From: Inia geoffrensis
Lineage: Eukaryota > Chordata > Mammalia > Artiodactyla > Iniidae
DNA length: 64,000 nt
Direction: 5' to 3'
Assembly (NCBI GenBank): GCA_036417435.1
Contig: CM070901.1
Coordinates: forward strand, 53,537,001 to 53,601,000
Shown piece after piece: positions 51,202 through 63,794 of this stretch. Below the pieces are notes generated by a model. That model searched no databases. It was not told the DNA's origin and saw nothing but the letters and a program-made list of their open reading frames with translations. How positions within the stretch are numbered: the first letter of the stretch is position 1; each line of letters begins with the position of its first letter. The translations under genes and the position numbers were made by a program.

Positions 51202-52689
51202 CTAGGTGTTTTTTTTAATAAGACAATGGGATATATCAGCAGAAATCTTTAAGAATTAAATTGAAAAAAAAAAAAAATTAAATTGAAACATCCTTAAGAA
51301 CTTGAACAGGAAAAGCAGTCTCTGAATCTGGAAACAGGCTTGGCATTCACAGCTGGGCCTTGATGTTCTCCTTTTAAACATAATCTCACAGAACATCAAC
51401 ATCAGACATTGTCACTCTGGGACGATGATGAAATGAGGCAAAAACCGAGATCACTTCATAAATTTATTAAGCACGTACAAAAAGAAGTCACTGTGTAAGC
51501 CACATAAAATACCAAACACACCTCTATCATGGCTAATATGAGCAGTTGCTGTTTCTTTACTAATTACAACTTTAGTCTCACTGCAGTTTTCTGTTTGTCT
51601 AGGTAAGATATATTAAGGTACTCAATCACAGAATTATCCCCACTTCTTGACAGTGTCCAATCCAGAGCAAAGCCTTACTTCCTTGAACCCTCCCCCAAAT
51701 CACTTAACATGGGCCTATATCCTATAAGTAGTTTGTAACATCCTCTTACCTTAACCTGTAGTGTGCTGTATTCTTTGTTGCAATGAGCAGTAGTAAAATT
51801 TGTTCAACTACAGGTGTGTTCCTATTGGTCTTTGCCTGCAGAGCTTTGACAAAGTCTACATAGAGGAACAGAGAAGATTTTCTACAATTGTCATTTATAG
51901 AACATTGATTTGGAATTTCTAGCAAATTCCATAAGCTAGACATAATAGAAATTGAATAGAAAAAAAAAAGCAATCAGCATAGTGTTTTTTAAATTTTTAC
52001 TGTTTGCATATAATAAAGGAGACTTCTGGTTTGATATTGTACACTAAGCCAATGCAATCCCTCCAACCTCCACCCACTAGAAATCCCATTGACATATTGC
52101 TATCCTCACACTGAAAGCTTAAAAAGAATTTGTAAAGATAAAAAGAATACTTAGGAAGTCCACGTAACGTATGAGTCACTGTATGCAGAGTAAAAGCGTG
52201 CTTTTGGATGAAGTAGTCTGGGTCTCTCAGGAGACTCCAACCTTAGTATCTGCTGGCGGACAGGGAAGTTCCTGAGGAGGAAAACCTACTAGTGCTTATG
52301 GGGTAGAACTAATATGACATATTGTGCCGAAGTCCTTAGGCTTCATTTCTAGGTATACTCTTTAGAAGAGACAGACTTAAAACAGATTGACACAGAAAGA
52401 CTTGAAAACAAAGGAGTAGTTGAGGATAAGCCTGACAAATACAAGAATGGTAAGGAATACAACAAAAACAAACAAACAACAAAAAAGGAAAGAAAAGTAG
52501 ACCAAAGTGGAACTCAAGGAAAAAATCATAGAAGACAGATACAGGTTTTCACATAATGTAAGGTATAATCCCACAAAGTAGTAATTTGTGTGACATAATC
52601 TAAAGCATTGGTATATATATAAAGCAAAACCTATTAGAAATTTTCAAAAACTGATTAAAAGTTAAACATGGTAAGAGATTTTAAGGTAT

Positions 52690-53063
52690 AGTCATCCTTC
52701 AGTATCCATGGGGGATTGGTTCCAGGAACCCCTGCAGGTACCAAAATCCAAGGTTGCTCAAATCCTTGGATAAATTGGTGCATATGTGCATATAACCTGG
52801 GTATCACATCCTCCTACATACTTTGTCATCTCTGGATTACTTGTAATAACTAATATAATGTAAATGCTATATAAAAAGTTTTGAATACAATGTGAATACT
52901 GTGTAAATAGTTGCCAGTGCAGCTGCAAATTGGTTTTGCTTTTTGGAACTTCCTGGAATTTCTTCTTCTTTTTTTAGGGGGAGGGGGTGTGTGTGGATTA
53001 TTTTTGTCTGCATTTGATTGAATTTTTAGATGCAGAACCTGCGGATATGGAGGGCCTACTGTA
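52690..53063. mobile_element. MER2-like (Tigger) non-autonomous DNA transposon
   Basis: The ends AGTCATCCTTCAGTATCCAT and (right, reversed) TACAGTAGGCCCTCCATATC are inverted, next to TA. Internal GGATTGGTTCCAGGAACCCC is the MER2 signature. About 370 bp. Confidence 0.85.
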
Positions 53064-53109
53064 TAATTCAGGAAGTAATTAAAGTAGAAACAAAAGTATT
53101 TAGGTAACA

Positions 53110-53320
53110 TTTGTTTTGCATTTACTATTCATGGACATTGCTCAATGTACTTTACATGTATTAACGACTTTAATTCTTAGAATTTCCCCATGAGATAAGT
53201 ACTATTACTATTATTTTCTATTTTATTGAGGAGGAAACTAGGGCAAAGAGAAGTTGAGGAGATTGCCCAAGGTAATATAACAGAGATTTTAACTCAGGCA
53301 TTATGGCTTCAGGGCAGGTG
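53110..53320 (-). repeat. MIR SINE
   Basis: GTACTTTACATGTATTAACG, GAGGAGGAAACTAGGGCAAA and AGATTGCCCAAGGTAATATA are MIR sequence in reverse. Confidence 0.88.
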
Positions 53321-53329
53321 ATTTTAAAT

Positions 53330-53480
53330 ATTAATTTATTCAGCCAGAAGTTTTTTTGAGTACCTCCTATTTACCAGACACTATTATAGACTCTGGTTAT
53401 TGAACAAAAACAAAACAGACAAAAATTCATGCTGTAGCCAAACTTTCAGTCTAGTTGGAGAGATACTAATAGTAATAAGA
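53330..53480 (+). repeat. Ancient LINE-type (L2-like) fragment
   Basis: GAGTACCTCCTATTTACCAG, CAGACAAAAATTCATGCTGT and CAGTCTAGTTGGAGAGATAC match an old repeat related to those near 35950 and 39800. Confidence 0.45.
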
Positions 53481-53819
53481 ACAGATTACCTTTGAACAAA
53501 GAGGAGGTGAGGGAGCAAGCTATGTGAATATCTCCGGGAAGATCTAGGCTGAGTAAAAATAAGTACATAAGCCTTAAGGTACAAGAATGCCAGACACAGT
53601 CCAGAAGTCCAGTATGACTGGAGAGCAATGAGGAAGGAGGAGAAAAATAGAAATGGGCGCATGATTTTCTTACGTCATTATAAAGACATTGGATTTTTTC
53701 TTTGAGATGAGTCAAACTTGGTTTAATAGGTACTTGTCTCACTTTATACTTTGCATCAAGGGATATACATTATTTATAGTAATCTTAGAGCATTTAGAAA
53801 ACTGGATTGATTCTAAAAC

Positions 53820-54480
53820 AGAATAAATTGTACCATCTACATTCTCTGAATCAGAACCTCAAATAAATAACTACTTAGACAATCTGGAAGAGAGAAAACT
53901 AAATACTTCTCTTAATACCTTTGTGTCAAAGAGTATACAGATGTTGCTACAAACAATTCAGAAAATAATGCTAGTGAAAATACTATATATCAGAATTTAT
54001 GAAATTTTGGTCAGAATTTTCCTAAAAAATGGTATCATTAAATGAATTCATTTTTAGATGCGAATAAAAATAAATGAACTAGACATTGAACTCAAGAAAC
54101 TGGGAAAAAGTTAAGACAGCAAATGTAGAGAGAAATAAAAAACATCCTGTATGTTACAATATATAATTGAAATTGGCTATTATAATATCGAGTAGATTAA
54201 AATAACTTAGTGCTGATGCATATTAGTAAAAATAGCAGTCTTAATAAAATGTATAAATTTCAATGAAAATAAAAAATATTAAAATAGGTTAAAGCAATTG
54301 ATAAACATTTTGAATAGACCAATAACCATAACTTAATGTGATTCCAATTAAAAATCCTCAATATTTTTTAAAGGTCGGTAGAGAGTGTGACCAATTGACT
54401 TTAATGGTTATTTATAGAATGAATGCTGCGGAGGTATAATAATTACAAGGGCATTTACCCATTAAGTTATTATAATGTAT
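53820..54480 (+). mobile_element. Possible old L1 ORF2 fragment, sense
   Basis: AACTACTTAGACAATCTGGA, TTGGTCAGAATTTTCCTAAA and AAATGAACTAGACATTGAAC look like diverged L1 ORF2 text on the + strand. Tentative. Confidence 0.4.
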
Positions 54481-54827
54481 TCTAAGACTGCTGTAACAAA
54501 ACGGGCACAATAAAAAATGTAAAATCTAACAGAAAGGTAATGAAGGGTTTACCCTATGGTGAAGGTGGATATGCAGATCAGTGGTGAACGGGGAGATTTT
54601 TTTTCTTGAATTTTAGTTTATTTATTTTTTTATAGAGCAGGTTCTCGCTAGTTATCCATTTTATACATTATACATGTTAGTGTATATATGTCAGTCGCAA
54701 TCTCCCACTTCATCCCACCACCACCACCTGCCCCACCCCCGCCACTTTCCCACCTTGGTGTCCATACGTTTGTTCTCATCTGTGTATCAATTTCTGCCCT
54801 GCAAACCAGTTCATCTGTACCATTTTT

Positions 54828-57800
54828 CTAGTTTCCACATATATGCATTAATATATGATTTTTTTTTCTCCTTCTGACTTACTTCACTCTGTATGACAGT
54901 CTCTAGATCCATCCATGTCTCAACAAATGACGCAATTTCGTTCCTTTTTATGGCTGAGTAATATTCCATTGTATATATGTACTATATCTTCTTTATCCAT
55001 TTGTCTGTCGATGGGTATTTAGGTTGCTTCCATGTCCTGGCTGTTGTAAATAGTGCTGCAGTGAACATTGGGATGCATGTGTCTTTTTGAATTATGGTTT
55101 TCTCTGGATATATGCCCAGTAGTGGGATTGCTGGATCATATGGTAATTCTATTTTTAGTTTTTTAAGGAACCTCCATACTGTTCTCCATAGTGGCTGTAT
55201 CAGTTTACATTCCCACCTTGCACCAGTGCAAGAGGGTTCCCTTTTCTCCACACCCTCTCCAGCATTTGTTGTTTGTAGATTTTCTGATGATGCCCATTCT
55301 AACTGGTGTGAGGTGATACCTCACTGTAGTTTTGATTTGCATTTCTCTAACAATTAATGATGTTGAGCAGCTTTTCGTGTGCTTCTTGGCCATCTGTATG
55401 TCTTCTTTGGAGAAATGTCTATTTAGGTCTTCTGCCCATTTTTGGATTAGGTTGTTTGTTTTTTTAATATTGAGCTGCATGAGCTGTTTATATGTTTTGG
55501 AGATTAATCCTTTGTTGATTCCTTTGCAAATATCTTCTCCCATTCTGAGGGTTGTCTTCGCATCTTGTTTATAGTTTCCTTTGCTTTGCAAAAGCTTTTA
55601 AGTTTCATTAGGTCCCATTTGTTTAATTTTGTTTTTATTTCCATTACTCTAGGAGGTGGATCAAAAAAGATCTTTCTATGATTTATGTCAGAGTGTTCTT
55701 CCTATGTTTTCCTCTAAGAGTTTTATAGTGTCTGGTCTTAAATTTAGGTCTCTAATCCATTTTGAGTTTATTTTTGTACATGGTGTTAGGGAGTGTTCTA
55801 ATCTCATTCTATTCCATGTAGCTGTCCAGTTTTTGAAGAGACTGTGTTTTCTCCATTGTATATCCTTGCCTCGTTTGTCATGGATTAGGTGACCATAAGT
55901 GCATGGGTTTATCTCTGGGCTTTCTATCCTGTTCCATTGATCTATATTTCTCTGTTTGTGCTAGCACCATAATGTCTTGATTACTGTAGCTTTGTAGTAC
56001 AGTCTGAAGTCAGCGAGTCTGATTCCTCTAGCTCCGTTTTTTTCCCTCAAGACCCCTTTGGCTATTTGGGGTCTTTTGTGTCTCCTTGCAAATTTTAAGA
56101 TTTTTTGTTCTAATTCTGTAAAAAATGCCATTGGTAATTTGATAGGGATTGCATTGAATCTGTAGATTAGGTAGTATAGTCATTTTCACAGTATTGATTC
56201 TTCCAATCCAAGAACATGGTATATCTCTCCATCTGTTTGTATCATCTTTAATTTCTTTCATCACGTCTTATAGTTTTCTGCTTACAGGTCTTTTGTCTCC
56301 CTAGGTAGATATATTCCTAGGTATTTTATTCTTTTTGTTCCAATGGTAAATGGGAGTGTTTCCTTAATTTCTATTTCTGATCTTTCATCATTAGTGTATA
56401 GGAATTCAAGAGATTTCTGTGCATTAATATTGTATCCTGCAACTTTACCAAATTCATTGATTAGCTCTAGTAGTTTTCTGGTGGCATCTTTAGGATTCTA
56501 TATGTATAGTATCATGTCATCTGCATACAGTGAGAGTTTTACTTTTTCTTTTCCAATTTGTATTCCTTTTATTTCTTTTTCTTCTCTAATTGCCATGGCT
56601 AGGACTTCCAAAACTATTTTGAAAAACAGTGGTGAGAGTGGACATCCTTGTCTTGTTCCTGATCTTAAAGGAAATGCTTTCGATTTTTCACCATTGAGAA
56701 TGATGTTTGCTGTGGGTTTGTCATATATGGCCTTTATTTTGTTGATGTAGGTTCCCTCTGTGCCCACTTTCTGAAGAGTTTTGTTCATAAATCGTTGTTG
56801 AATTTTGTCAAAAGCTTTTTCTGCATCTACTGAGATGATCATACGGTTTTTATTCCTTAATTGTTAATGTGGTGTGTCACATTGATTGATTTGCGTATAT
56901 TGAAGAGTACTTGCATTCCTGGGATAAACTGCATTTGATCATGGTATATGATCCTTTTAATGTGTTGTTGGATTCTGTTTGCATGTATTTTGTTGAGGAT
57001 TTTTGCATCTACATTCATGAGTGATATTAGTGTGTAATTTTCTTTTTTTGTAGTATCTTTGATTTTGAAGTCAGGGTGATGGTGGCCCCATAGAATGAGT
57101 TTGGGAGTATTCCTTCCTCTGCAGTTTTTTGGAAGAGTTTGAGAAGGATGGGTGTTAGCTCTTCTCTAAATGTTTGATAGATTTCACCTGTGAAGACATC
57201 TGGTCCTGGACGTTTGTTTGTTGTAAGATATTTAATCACAGTTTCAATTTGATTACTTGTGATTGGTCTGTTCATATATTCTGTTTCTTCCTGGTTCAGT
57301 CTTGGAAGGTTATACGTTTCTAAGAATTTGTCCATTTCTTCCAGGTTGTCCATTTTATTGCCATAGAGTTGCTTGTAGTAGTCTCTTAGGATGCTTTGTA
57401 TTTCTGCAGTGTCTGTTGTAACGTCTCCTCTTACATTTCTAATTTTATTGATTTGAGTCCTCCCCCTCTTTTTCTTGATGAGTCTGGCTAGTGGTTTATC
57501 AATTTTGTTGATCTTTTCAGAGAACCAGCTTTTACTTCTATTGATATTTGCTATTGTTTTCTTTGTTTCTATTTCATTTATTTCTGCTCTGATCTTTATG
57601 ATTTCTTTCCTTCTACTAATGTTGTGTTTTGTTTGTTCTTTCTCTAGTTCCTTTAGGTGTAAGGTTAGATTGTTTATTTGAGACTTCTTGTTTCTTGAGG
57701 TAGGCTTGTATTGCTATAAACTTCCATCTTAGAACTGCTTTTGCTGCATCCCATAGGTTTTGGATTGTCCTGTTTCATTGTCATTTGTCTCTAGGTATTT

Positions 57801-58597
57801 TCTGATTTCCTATTTGATTTCTTCAGTGATCTCTTGGTTATTTAGTAAAGTACTGTTTAGCCTCCATGTGTTTGTGTTTTTTATGTTTTTCTCCCTGTAA
57901 TTGATTTCTATTTTCTCATTGTTGTGGTCAGGAAAGATGCTTCGTATTATTTCAGTTTTCTTACATTTACTGAGGCTTCATTTGATGTGATCTGTCCTGG
58001 AGAATGTCCCATGCGCACTTAAGAATGTGTAATCTGTTTTTGGATGGAATGTCCTATAAATATCAATTAAATCTATCTGGTCTGTTGTGTCATTTAAAGC
58101 TTGTGTTTCCTTATTTATTTTGATTTTGGATGATCTGTCCATTGGTGTAAGTGAGATGTTAAAGTCCCCCACTATTACTGTGTTACTGTCGATTTCCTCT
58201 TCTGGAGCTCTTAGCAGTTGCCTTATGTATTGAGGTGCTCCTGTGTTGGGTTCATATATATATTTATAATTGTTATATCTTCTTTTTGGATTGATCCCTT
58301 GATCATTATGTAGTGTCCTTCCTTGTCTCTTGTAACGTTCTTTATTTTAAAGTCTGTTTTATCTGATATGAGTATTGCTACTCCAGCTTTCTTTTAATTT
58401 CCACTTTCATGGAATATCTTTTTCCATCCCCTCACTTTCAGCCTGTATGTGTCCCTAGGTCTGAAGTGAGTTTCTTGTAGGCAGCATAAATATGGGCCTT
58501 GTTTTTGTTTCCATTCAGCAAGCCTGTGTCTTTTGGTTGGAACATTTAATCCATTCACATTTAAGGTAATTATCGATATGTATGTTCCTATTACCAT
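54828..58597 (-). pseudogene. L1 ORF2, antisense, degraded
   Basis: Reading on the minus strand from ATG at 58597: MVIGTYISIITLNVNGLN, then CLQETHFRPRDTYRL (endonuclease), GDFNISLTPMDRSSK near 58150, [15 protein letters not shown] near 57200, and the catalytic box [13 protein letters not shown] near 56520 with an intact Tyr-Ala-Asp-Asp. The coding phrases break into at least eight open pieces separated by frameshifts and stops, so no ORF2 protein is possible. It served here as the reference for the N-terminal gap in the L1 at 9188. Confidence 0.88.
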
Positions 58598-58656
58598 TTT
58601 CTTAATTGTTTTGTGTTTTGTTTTTGTAGGTCCTTTTCTCCTCTTGTGTTTCCCAC

Positions 58657-59557
58657 TTAGAGAAGTTCCTTTAGCATTTGTTGTAGAGCTGATTTGGTGG
58701 TGGTGAATTCTCTTAGCTTTAGCTTATATGTAAAAGCTTTTGATTTGTCTGTGGAATCTGAATGAGATCCTTGCCGGGTAGAGTAATCTTGGTTGTAGGT
58801 TCTTCCCTTTCATCTCTTTAACTATGTCATGCCATTCCCTTCTGGCTTGTAGAGTTTCTGCTGAGAAATCAGCTGTTAACCTTATTGGAGTTCCCTTGCA
58901 TGTTGTTTGTCGGTTTTCCCTTGCTGCTTTCAGTAATTTTTGTCTTTAATTTTTGTCAATTTTATTACTCTGTGTCTCGGTGTGTTTCTCTGTGGGTTTA
59001 TCCTGTATGGGACTCTCTGCACTTCCTGGACTTGGGTGGCTATTTCCTTTCCCATGTTAGGGAAGTTTTCGACTATAATCTCTTCAAATATTTTCTCAGG
59101 TTCTTTCTCTCTCTCTTCCTCTTCTGTGACCCCTATAATGCAAATGTTGTTGTGTTTAATGTTCTCCCAGAGGTCTCTTAGGCTGTTTTCATTTCTTTTC
59201 ATTCTTTTTTCTTTATTCTGTTGCACGGCAGTGAGTTCCACCATTCTGTCTCCCAGGTCACATCTGCTTTTCTACCTCAGTTATTGTGCTATTGATTCCT
59301 TCTAGTGTATTTTTCATTTCAGTTATTGTATTGTTAATGTTTGTTTGTTTGTTCTTTAATTCTTCTAGGTCTGTGTTAAACATTTCTTGCATCTTCTTGA
59401 TCTTTGCCTCCATTCTTTTTCCGAGGTCCTGGATCATCTACAGTATCATTATTCTGAATTCTTTTTCTGGAAGGTTGCCTATCTCCACATCACTTAGTTG
59501 TTTTTCTCGGGTTTTATCTTGTTCCTTCATCTGGTACATAGCCCTCTGACTTTTCAT
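58657..59557 (-). pseudogene. L1 ORF1, antisense, degraded
   Basis: On the minus strand the frame starts near 59557 (MKSQRAMYQMKEQDKTRE) and ends near TAA at 58657. The part 58930-59244 reads openly with coiled-coil end and RRM motifs (NNICIIGVTEEEEREKEPEK, IVENFPNMGKEIA, RVPYRINPQRNTPRH). Stops and frameshifts disrupt the rest. The protein would have bound L1 RNA as a trimer. Confidence 0.82.
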
Positions 59558-60719
59558 CTCATCTATCTTTCTCTGAAAGTGGTTTTAGTTTCACAGGCTG
59601 CAGGATTGTAGTTCTTCTTGCTTCTGCTCTCTGTCCTTTGGTGGATGAAGCTATCTAAGTTGCTTGAGCAAGTTTCTTGATGCGAGGGACTGTTGGTGGG
59701 TAGAGCTGGCTGTTTTTCTGGTGGGCTGAGCTCAGTGAAAATTTAATCCACTTGTCTGCTGATGAGTGGGGCTGGGTTCCCTCCCTGTTGGTTGTTTGGC
59801 CTGAGGCGACCCAACACTGGAGCCTACCCATGCTCTTTAGTGGGGCTAATCGTGACTCTGGGAGGGTTCACGCCAAGGAATACTTCCCAGCACTTTTGCT
59901 GCCAGTGTCCTCGTCCTCATGGTGAGACACATCCACCCCCCGCCTCTACAGGAGACCCTCCAACACCAGCAGGTAGGTCTATTCAGTCTCGTATGCAGTC
60001 ATTGCTCCTTCCCTTGGGTCGCGATGTGCACACTACTTTGTGTGTGTGCCCTCCAAGAGTGGAGTGTCTCTTTGCCCCAGTCCTGTCAAAGTCCTGCAAA
60101 CAAATCCCGCTAACCTTCAAAGTCTGATTCTCTAGGAATTCCTCCTCCCGTTTCTGGGCCCCCAGGTTGGGAAGCCTGACGTGGGGCTCAGAACCTTCAC
60201 TCCAGTGGGTAGACTTCTGTGGTATAAGTGTTCTCCAGTTTGTGAGTCACCTACCCAGCAGTTATGGGGTTTGATTTTATTGTGATTGCGCCCCTCTTAG
60301 CATCTCATTGTGGCTTCTCCTTTGTCTTTGGATGTGAGGTATGTTTTTTGGTGAGTTCCAGTGTCTTCTTGACGATGATTGTTCAACAGTTAGTTGTGAT
60401 TCCAGTGCTCTCGCAAGAGGGAATCAAAAGCGAAGATTAAGTAAATTATGCAGTGTTACCCAGGAAACATTTGAAGGAAATTTAGCTTTCTGTTTTGTAT
60501 GTTACTGTAAGAGTCCAGATCAGCTTAATAATGATTTAAATAATAATAGAACTATAGAAAAAAAGAGGGCTGTATATAAGAAAGCACCATAAACAAGCTT
60601 TTAAACCCAAACTGGGAAAGGTTTTGTCAGTTGCTTCACATTGCTTCAAAATGAAAAAAGTTTCTTAAACCAATTTCATTCTTTTGATGAAAGCTCCAAA
60701 AAAAATTTTTTTAAATAGA

Positions 60720-61290
60720 TGAAGAATATGGGGGAAAAAGGCAAATTCCGATGGTCAGCTCACATATGAAATAATACTCAACTTCCTAAATAATAAAAGC
60801 ACAATATGAAGTAGTGTAAGGTACCAAAGAAGTCACCTAATAGTGGCTAAGGATGTTTCAGAATGGGAAATCTTCTTGCTTGCTTTGTGCACGTACATGT
60901 AGTGTTGAGGATGCGATGGGGGACTGAGAGGGGGGAAAAGGGGAGGGGGGAGAGAGTTGGTTGTCTTACAGGAAGACTATTTGGCAATATATACATATGA
61001 GAAATGCTAAAAATGTGTGATTTGGTAGTGATAAACGTAGGAATTTTTTATAAGAAATGATTCAAAGTACTATGTAAAGATTATATACCCGTATTATTTA
61101 TAAAAGCAAAAATTCTAGAAAAATAAATATGCCCAACCATAGTAGAATAGCTATAGAAACTATGGTACAGCTATTGGGTATATTATTTTACTACTCTTAA
61201 AAATAATGTTTATAGTTGTAATTGAAGTGAAAAGAATGTTAACAATATAATGTAGGTGAAGCCAGAAACAATTTTTTTATACCACTGAAG
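60720..61290 (+). mobile_element. Old L1M-type 3' fragment, sense
   Basis: GACTATTTGGCAATATATAC, AAAGCAAAAATTCTAGAAAA, and CCAACCATAGTAGAATAGCT match an old L1 ORF2 end/3'UTR in + orientation. Confidence 0.55.
60918..60950 (+). other. Candidate G-quadruplex sequence
   Basis: Four G-runs (5, 6, 4 and 6 G) separated by loops of 7, 4 and 1 nt fit the G3+N1-7 rule on the coding strand, so the pre-mRNA would also carry it. Confidence 0.7.
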
Positions 61291-61904
61291 TTTTATAATT
61301 GCCTGTTCATTTTGCTTTTGAATTTTTATATAAGCTTAGTACAGTTAGTAAAATCAGGTAATTTAATGTTAATGCAATATTATTATCTGAGATAATGTAG
61401 TTAAATTTTAGCAGTTTTGCCACTAATATTCTTTTATAGCAAAAGAAAAAAATTTTTTTTATAGTATGAATCCGGAATCATTGGTTACCTTTAGTTGTCA
61501 TGTTTCTTCAATCTCCTCTCAATTGTTATAGTTCCTTAGTTGTGCATTATGTTGATGTTTTTGAGTATTATAAGTTATTAATTTTGTAGAACGTTCCTTA
61601 ATATGAGTTTGTGTGGTATTTCCTTATAATTAGATTCAGATTATCCTTTTTTATCAGGAATACTACAGAACCGATGTGGTATCCTTTGTTAGTTTGTCAT
61701 ATCTCGACCCATATGATATGAGTTTGCTCAGTACTGGTGATGTTAACTCTGATCACTTGATTAAGGTAGTGCCTGCCAGATTTGTCCTCTGTAAATTTAC
61801 CATTTTCTCCCATTTGAGCATCTATTAATAAATCTTCCTTGAAATAATTATTAATGTGTTTTGCCCAAATGATAATTTTTAATTCGTTTTTTCTTCCACA
61901 TTTA

Positions 61905-62385
61905 TTTTTTTAACTTTTTTACTGAAGTATAGTTTACAGTGTTGTTAGTTTCAAGTATACAGCAAAGTGATTCACATATATATATATGTGCACTTTTTCA
62001 GATTCTTTTCCATTATAGGTTATTATGAGATATTGAGTATAGTTCCCTGTGCTATACAGTAGCTCCTTGTCATTTACCTATTTTATATAGAGTAGTGTGT
62101 ATATGTTAATCCCAAACTCCTAATTTATCCACCCCCACTCTTGTGCTATCCCCTTCAGTAACCATAAGTTTGCTTTCTATGTCTGTGAGTCTATTTCTGT
62201 TTTGTAAATAAGTTCATTTGTATCATTTTTTAGATGCCATATTTAGGTGATATACAGTATAATCTTTCTCTGTCTAACTTGACTTAATGTGATAATCTCT
62301 AAGCCCATCCATGTTGCTGCAAATGGCATTATTAAATTTTTTAAACAGCTGAGTAATACTTCCACATTTATTTGTTAGCATTTCT
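61905..62385 (-). mobile_element. 5'-truncated L1 3' end, antisense
   Basis: ACTGAAGTATAGTTTACAGT, AGCAAAGTGATTCACATATA, AGTTCCCTGTGCTATACAGT and TTTGCTTTCTATGTCTGTG follow the same order as the copy at 45000-45425. Confidence 0.85.
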
Positions 62386-62649
62386 GCTGAAAGGGAGGAT
62401 CTTTCCCTCCCTCCCTCTTTGTTTATATGGTTATAGAATCATGGAATTTTAATTTTTTCTGTTAATCATTTTGAAACTCAAATTGTTCCCTGTTTGTCTA
62501 GTTGGAACTCCTTCAAGCTGTTTTCATGTTCTTATCATTCTTTAAGTGACTTCTTACATTCTTAAACAACAAGATATACCAGCATCATCTTGTACTTACC
62601 TTGCCCCAGTCCTGGAATCAGTCGTGTATCCAAGAAGCCCTGTTTTCTT

Positions 62650-62859
62650 TTTTTTTTTTTTTTTTTTGTGGTACGCGGGCCTCTCACTATTGTGGCCTCT
62701 CCTATTGCGGAGCACAGGCTCCAGATGCACAGGCTCAGCGGCCATGGCTCACGGGCCCAGCCACTCCGCGGCATGTGGGATTTTCCCGGACCGGGGCATG
62801 AACCCACGTCCCCTGCATCGGCAGGCGGACTCTCAACCACTGCGCCACCAGGGAAGCCC
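62650..62859 (-). mobile_element. CHR-2-type SINE
   Basis: Poly(T), GTGGTACGCGGGCCTCTCAC and the terminal CCACCAGGGAAGCCCA. No clear duplication was seen. Confidence 0.93.
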
Positions 62860-63450
62860 AGGATCTGGGTTTTAAGTGTGCTCATTGCACTTAGAGCATC
62901 ATTGCTTGTAGGTCTTCTTGGTGGACAGAGCTAGGAAATATGTATATCTGTATTTATAACATATTATAATATGTATCCATTAATTATATATTGTTCACCT
63001 TAAGTGTTTGATGAAAGGACTCACAGGAATCAAGCAGTTTATACTTCTGGAACATCATTATAGGCAATGGATATAGTACAGCCAAGCAGAAGAAGGGTAC
63101 TCATTGAAAGGGATATGAAGACTTCAGGCACAGTCTTTTCTGTCCTTCTACCACCGAGTCACAGAGGAATTGCTTTGTTTCCAGGTTCAGAACCACTGCT
63201 AGCTTGCATCTCAAGCACCTTAGTAATGGGAAATTCAAATTCGGCTTGAGGTCGGATCTCTTGTTTTAAGCTAGTCACATGGGCAGTGCATTCTAGTTAT
63301 GTGACCAGCCATTAAGTTACAGGCTCCAGGTGAATCATAAATTCACTTATTATTACTAAACAATGCTGACAGACTGATATAGTCTGCTTCCAAACAACTC
63401 ACAGGCCCATGGTTATGGAATATCATTTATCTTTATTTAGTACATTTTAT

Positions 63451-63794
63451 GGGCTTCCCTGGTAGCGCAGTGATTAAGAATCCACCTGCCAATGCAGGGG
63501 ACACAGGTTCGAGCCTTGGTCTGGGAAGATCCCACATGCCACGGAGCAACTAAGCCCGTGCGTTACAACTACTGAGCCTGTGTTCCAGAGCCCATGAGCC
63601 ACAACTACTGAGCCTGCGTGCTGCAACTACTGAAGCCCACACTCCTAGGGCCCGTGCTCTGCAACAAGAGAAGCCACTGCAATGAGAAGTCTGTGCGCCG
63701 CAACGAAGAGTAGCCCCCACTCGCTGCAACTAGAGAAAGCCTGCATGTAGCAACGAAAGACCCAATGCAGCCAAATTAAATAAATTAAAAAAAA
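63451..63794 (+). mobile_element. CHR-1-type SINE, sense orientation
   Basis: A 340-bp SINE on the + strand starts GGGCTTCCCTGGTAGCGCAG and ends in an A-rich tail. The tRNA-like head is intact: an A box TGGTAGCGCAG at 63460-63470 and a B box GGTTCGAGCCT at 63506-63516, the internal Pol III promoter. It is the only long CHR copy in the window that lies sense to COP1. Confidence 0.93.
63460..63516 (+). promoter_or_regulatory. Pol III internal promoter (A and B box) of SINE
   Basis: TGGTAGCGCAG and GGTTCGAGCCT, about 35 bp apart, fit the type 2 Pol III promoter of tRNA-derived SINEs. It is not a functional tRNA gene. Confidence 0.75.

Larger units (their letters stand above)
54598..60413 (-). 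mobile_element. Near-full-length L1, antisense to COP1
   Basis: The 3' end (T-run, ATAGAGCAGGTTCTCGCTAG at 54635) is followed on the minus strand by ORF2 (ending near 54828, starting 58597), ORF1 (58657-59557) and about 850 bp of 5'UTR, the GC-rich block 59560-60413. The 3' end differs from that of the L1 at 6204, so it belongs to another subfamily. No target-site duplication was found by eye, so the exact right border is uncertain. It has many frameshifts. Confidence 0.85.

Noticed and set aside
50704..51252. 182-codon ORF beginning with a poly-Phe tract, and the overlapping 160-codon ORF
   Set aside because: Both read through the poly(T) tails and GC-rich bodies of two CHR-2 SINEs; similar translations appear at every CHR-2 copy (5393, 45567, 62546).
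60341..60592. 83-codon ORF crossing the 5' border of the antisense L1
   Set aside because: It begins in L1 5'UTR and ends in unique intron sequence; no recognisable motif.
63451..63530. tRNA-like sequence with A and B boxes
   Set aside because: It is the head of a SINE, not a tRNA gene: no cloverleaf closes and an A-rich tail follows after 340 bp.
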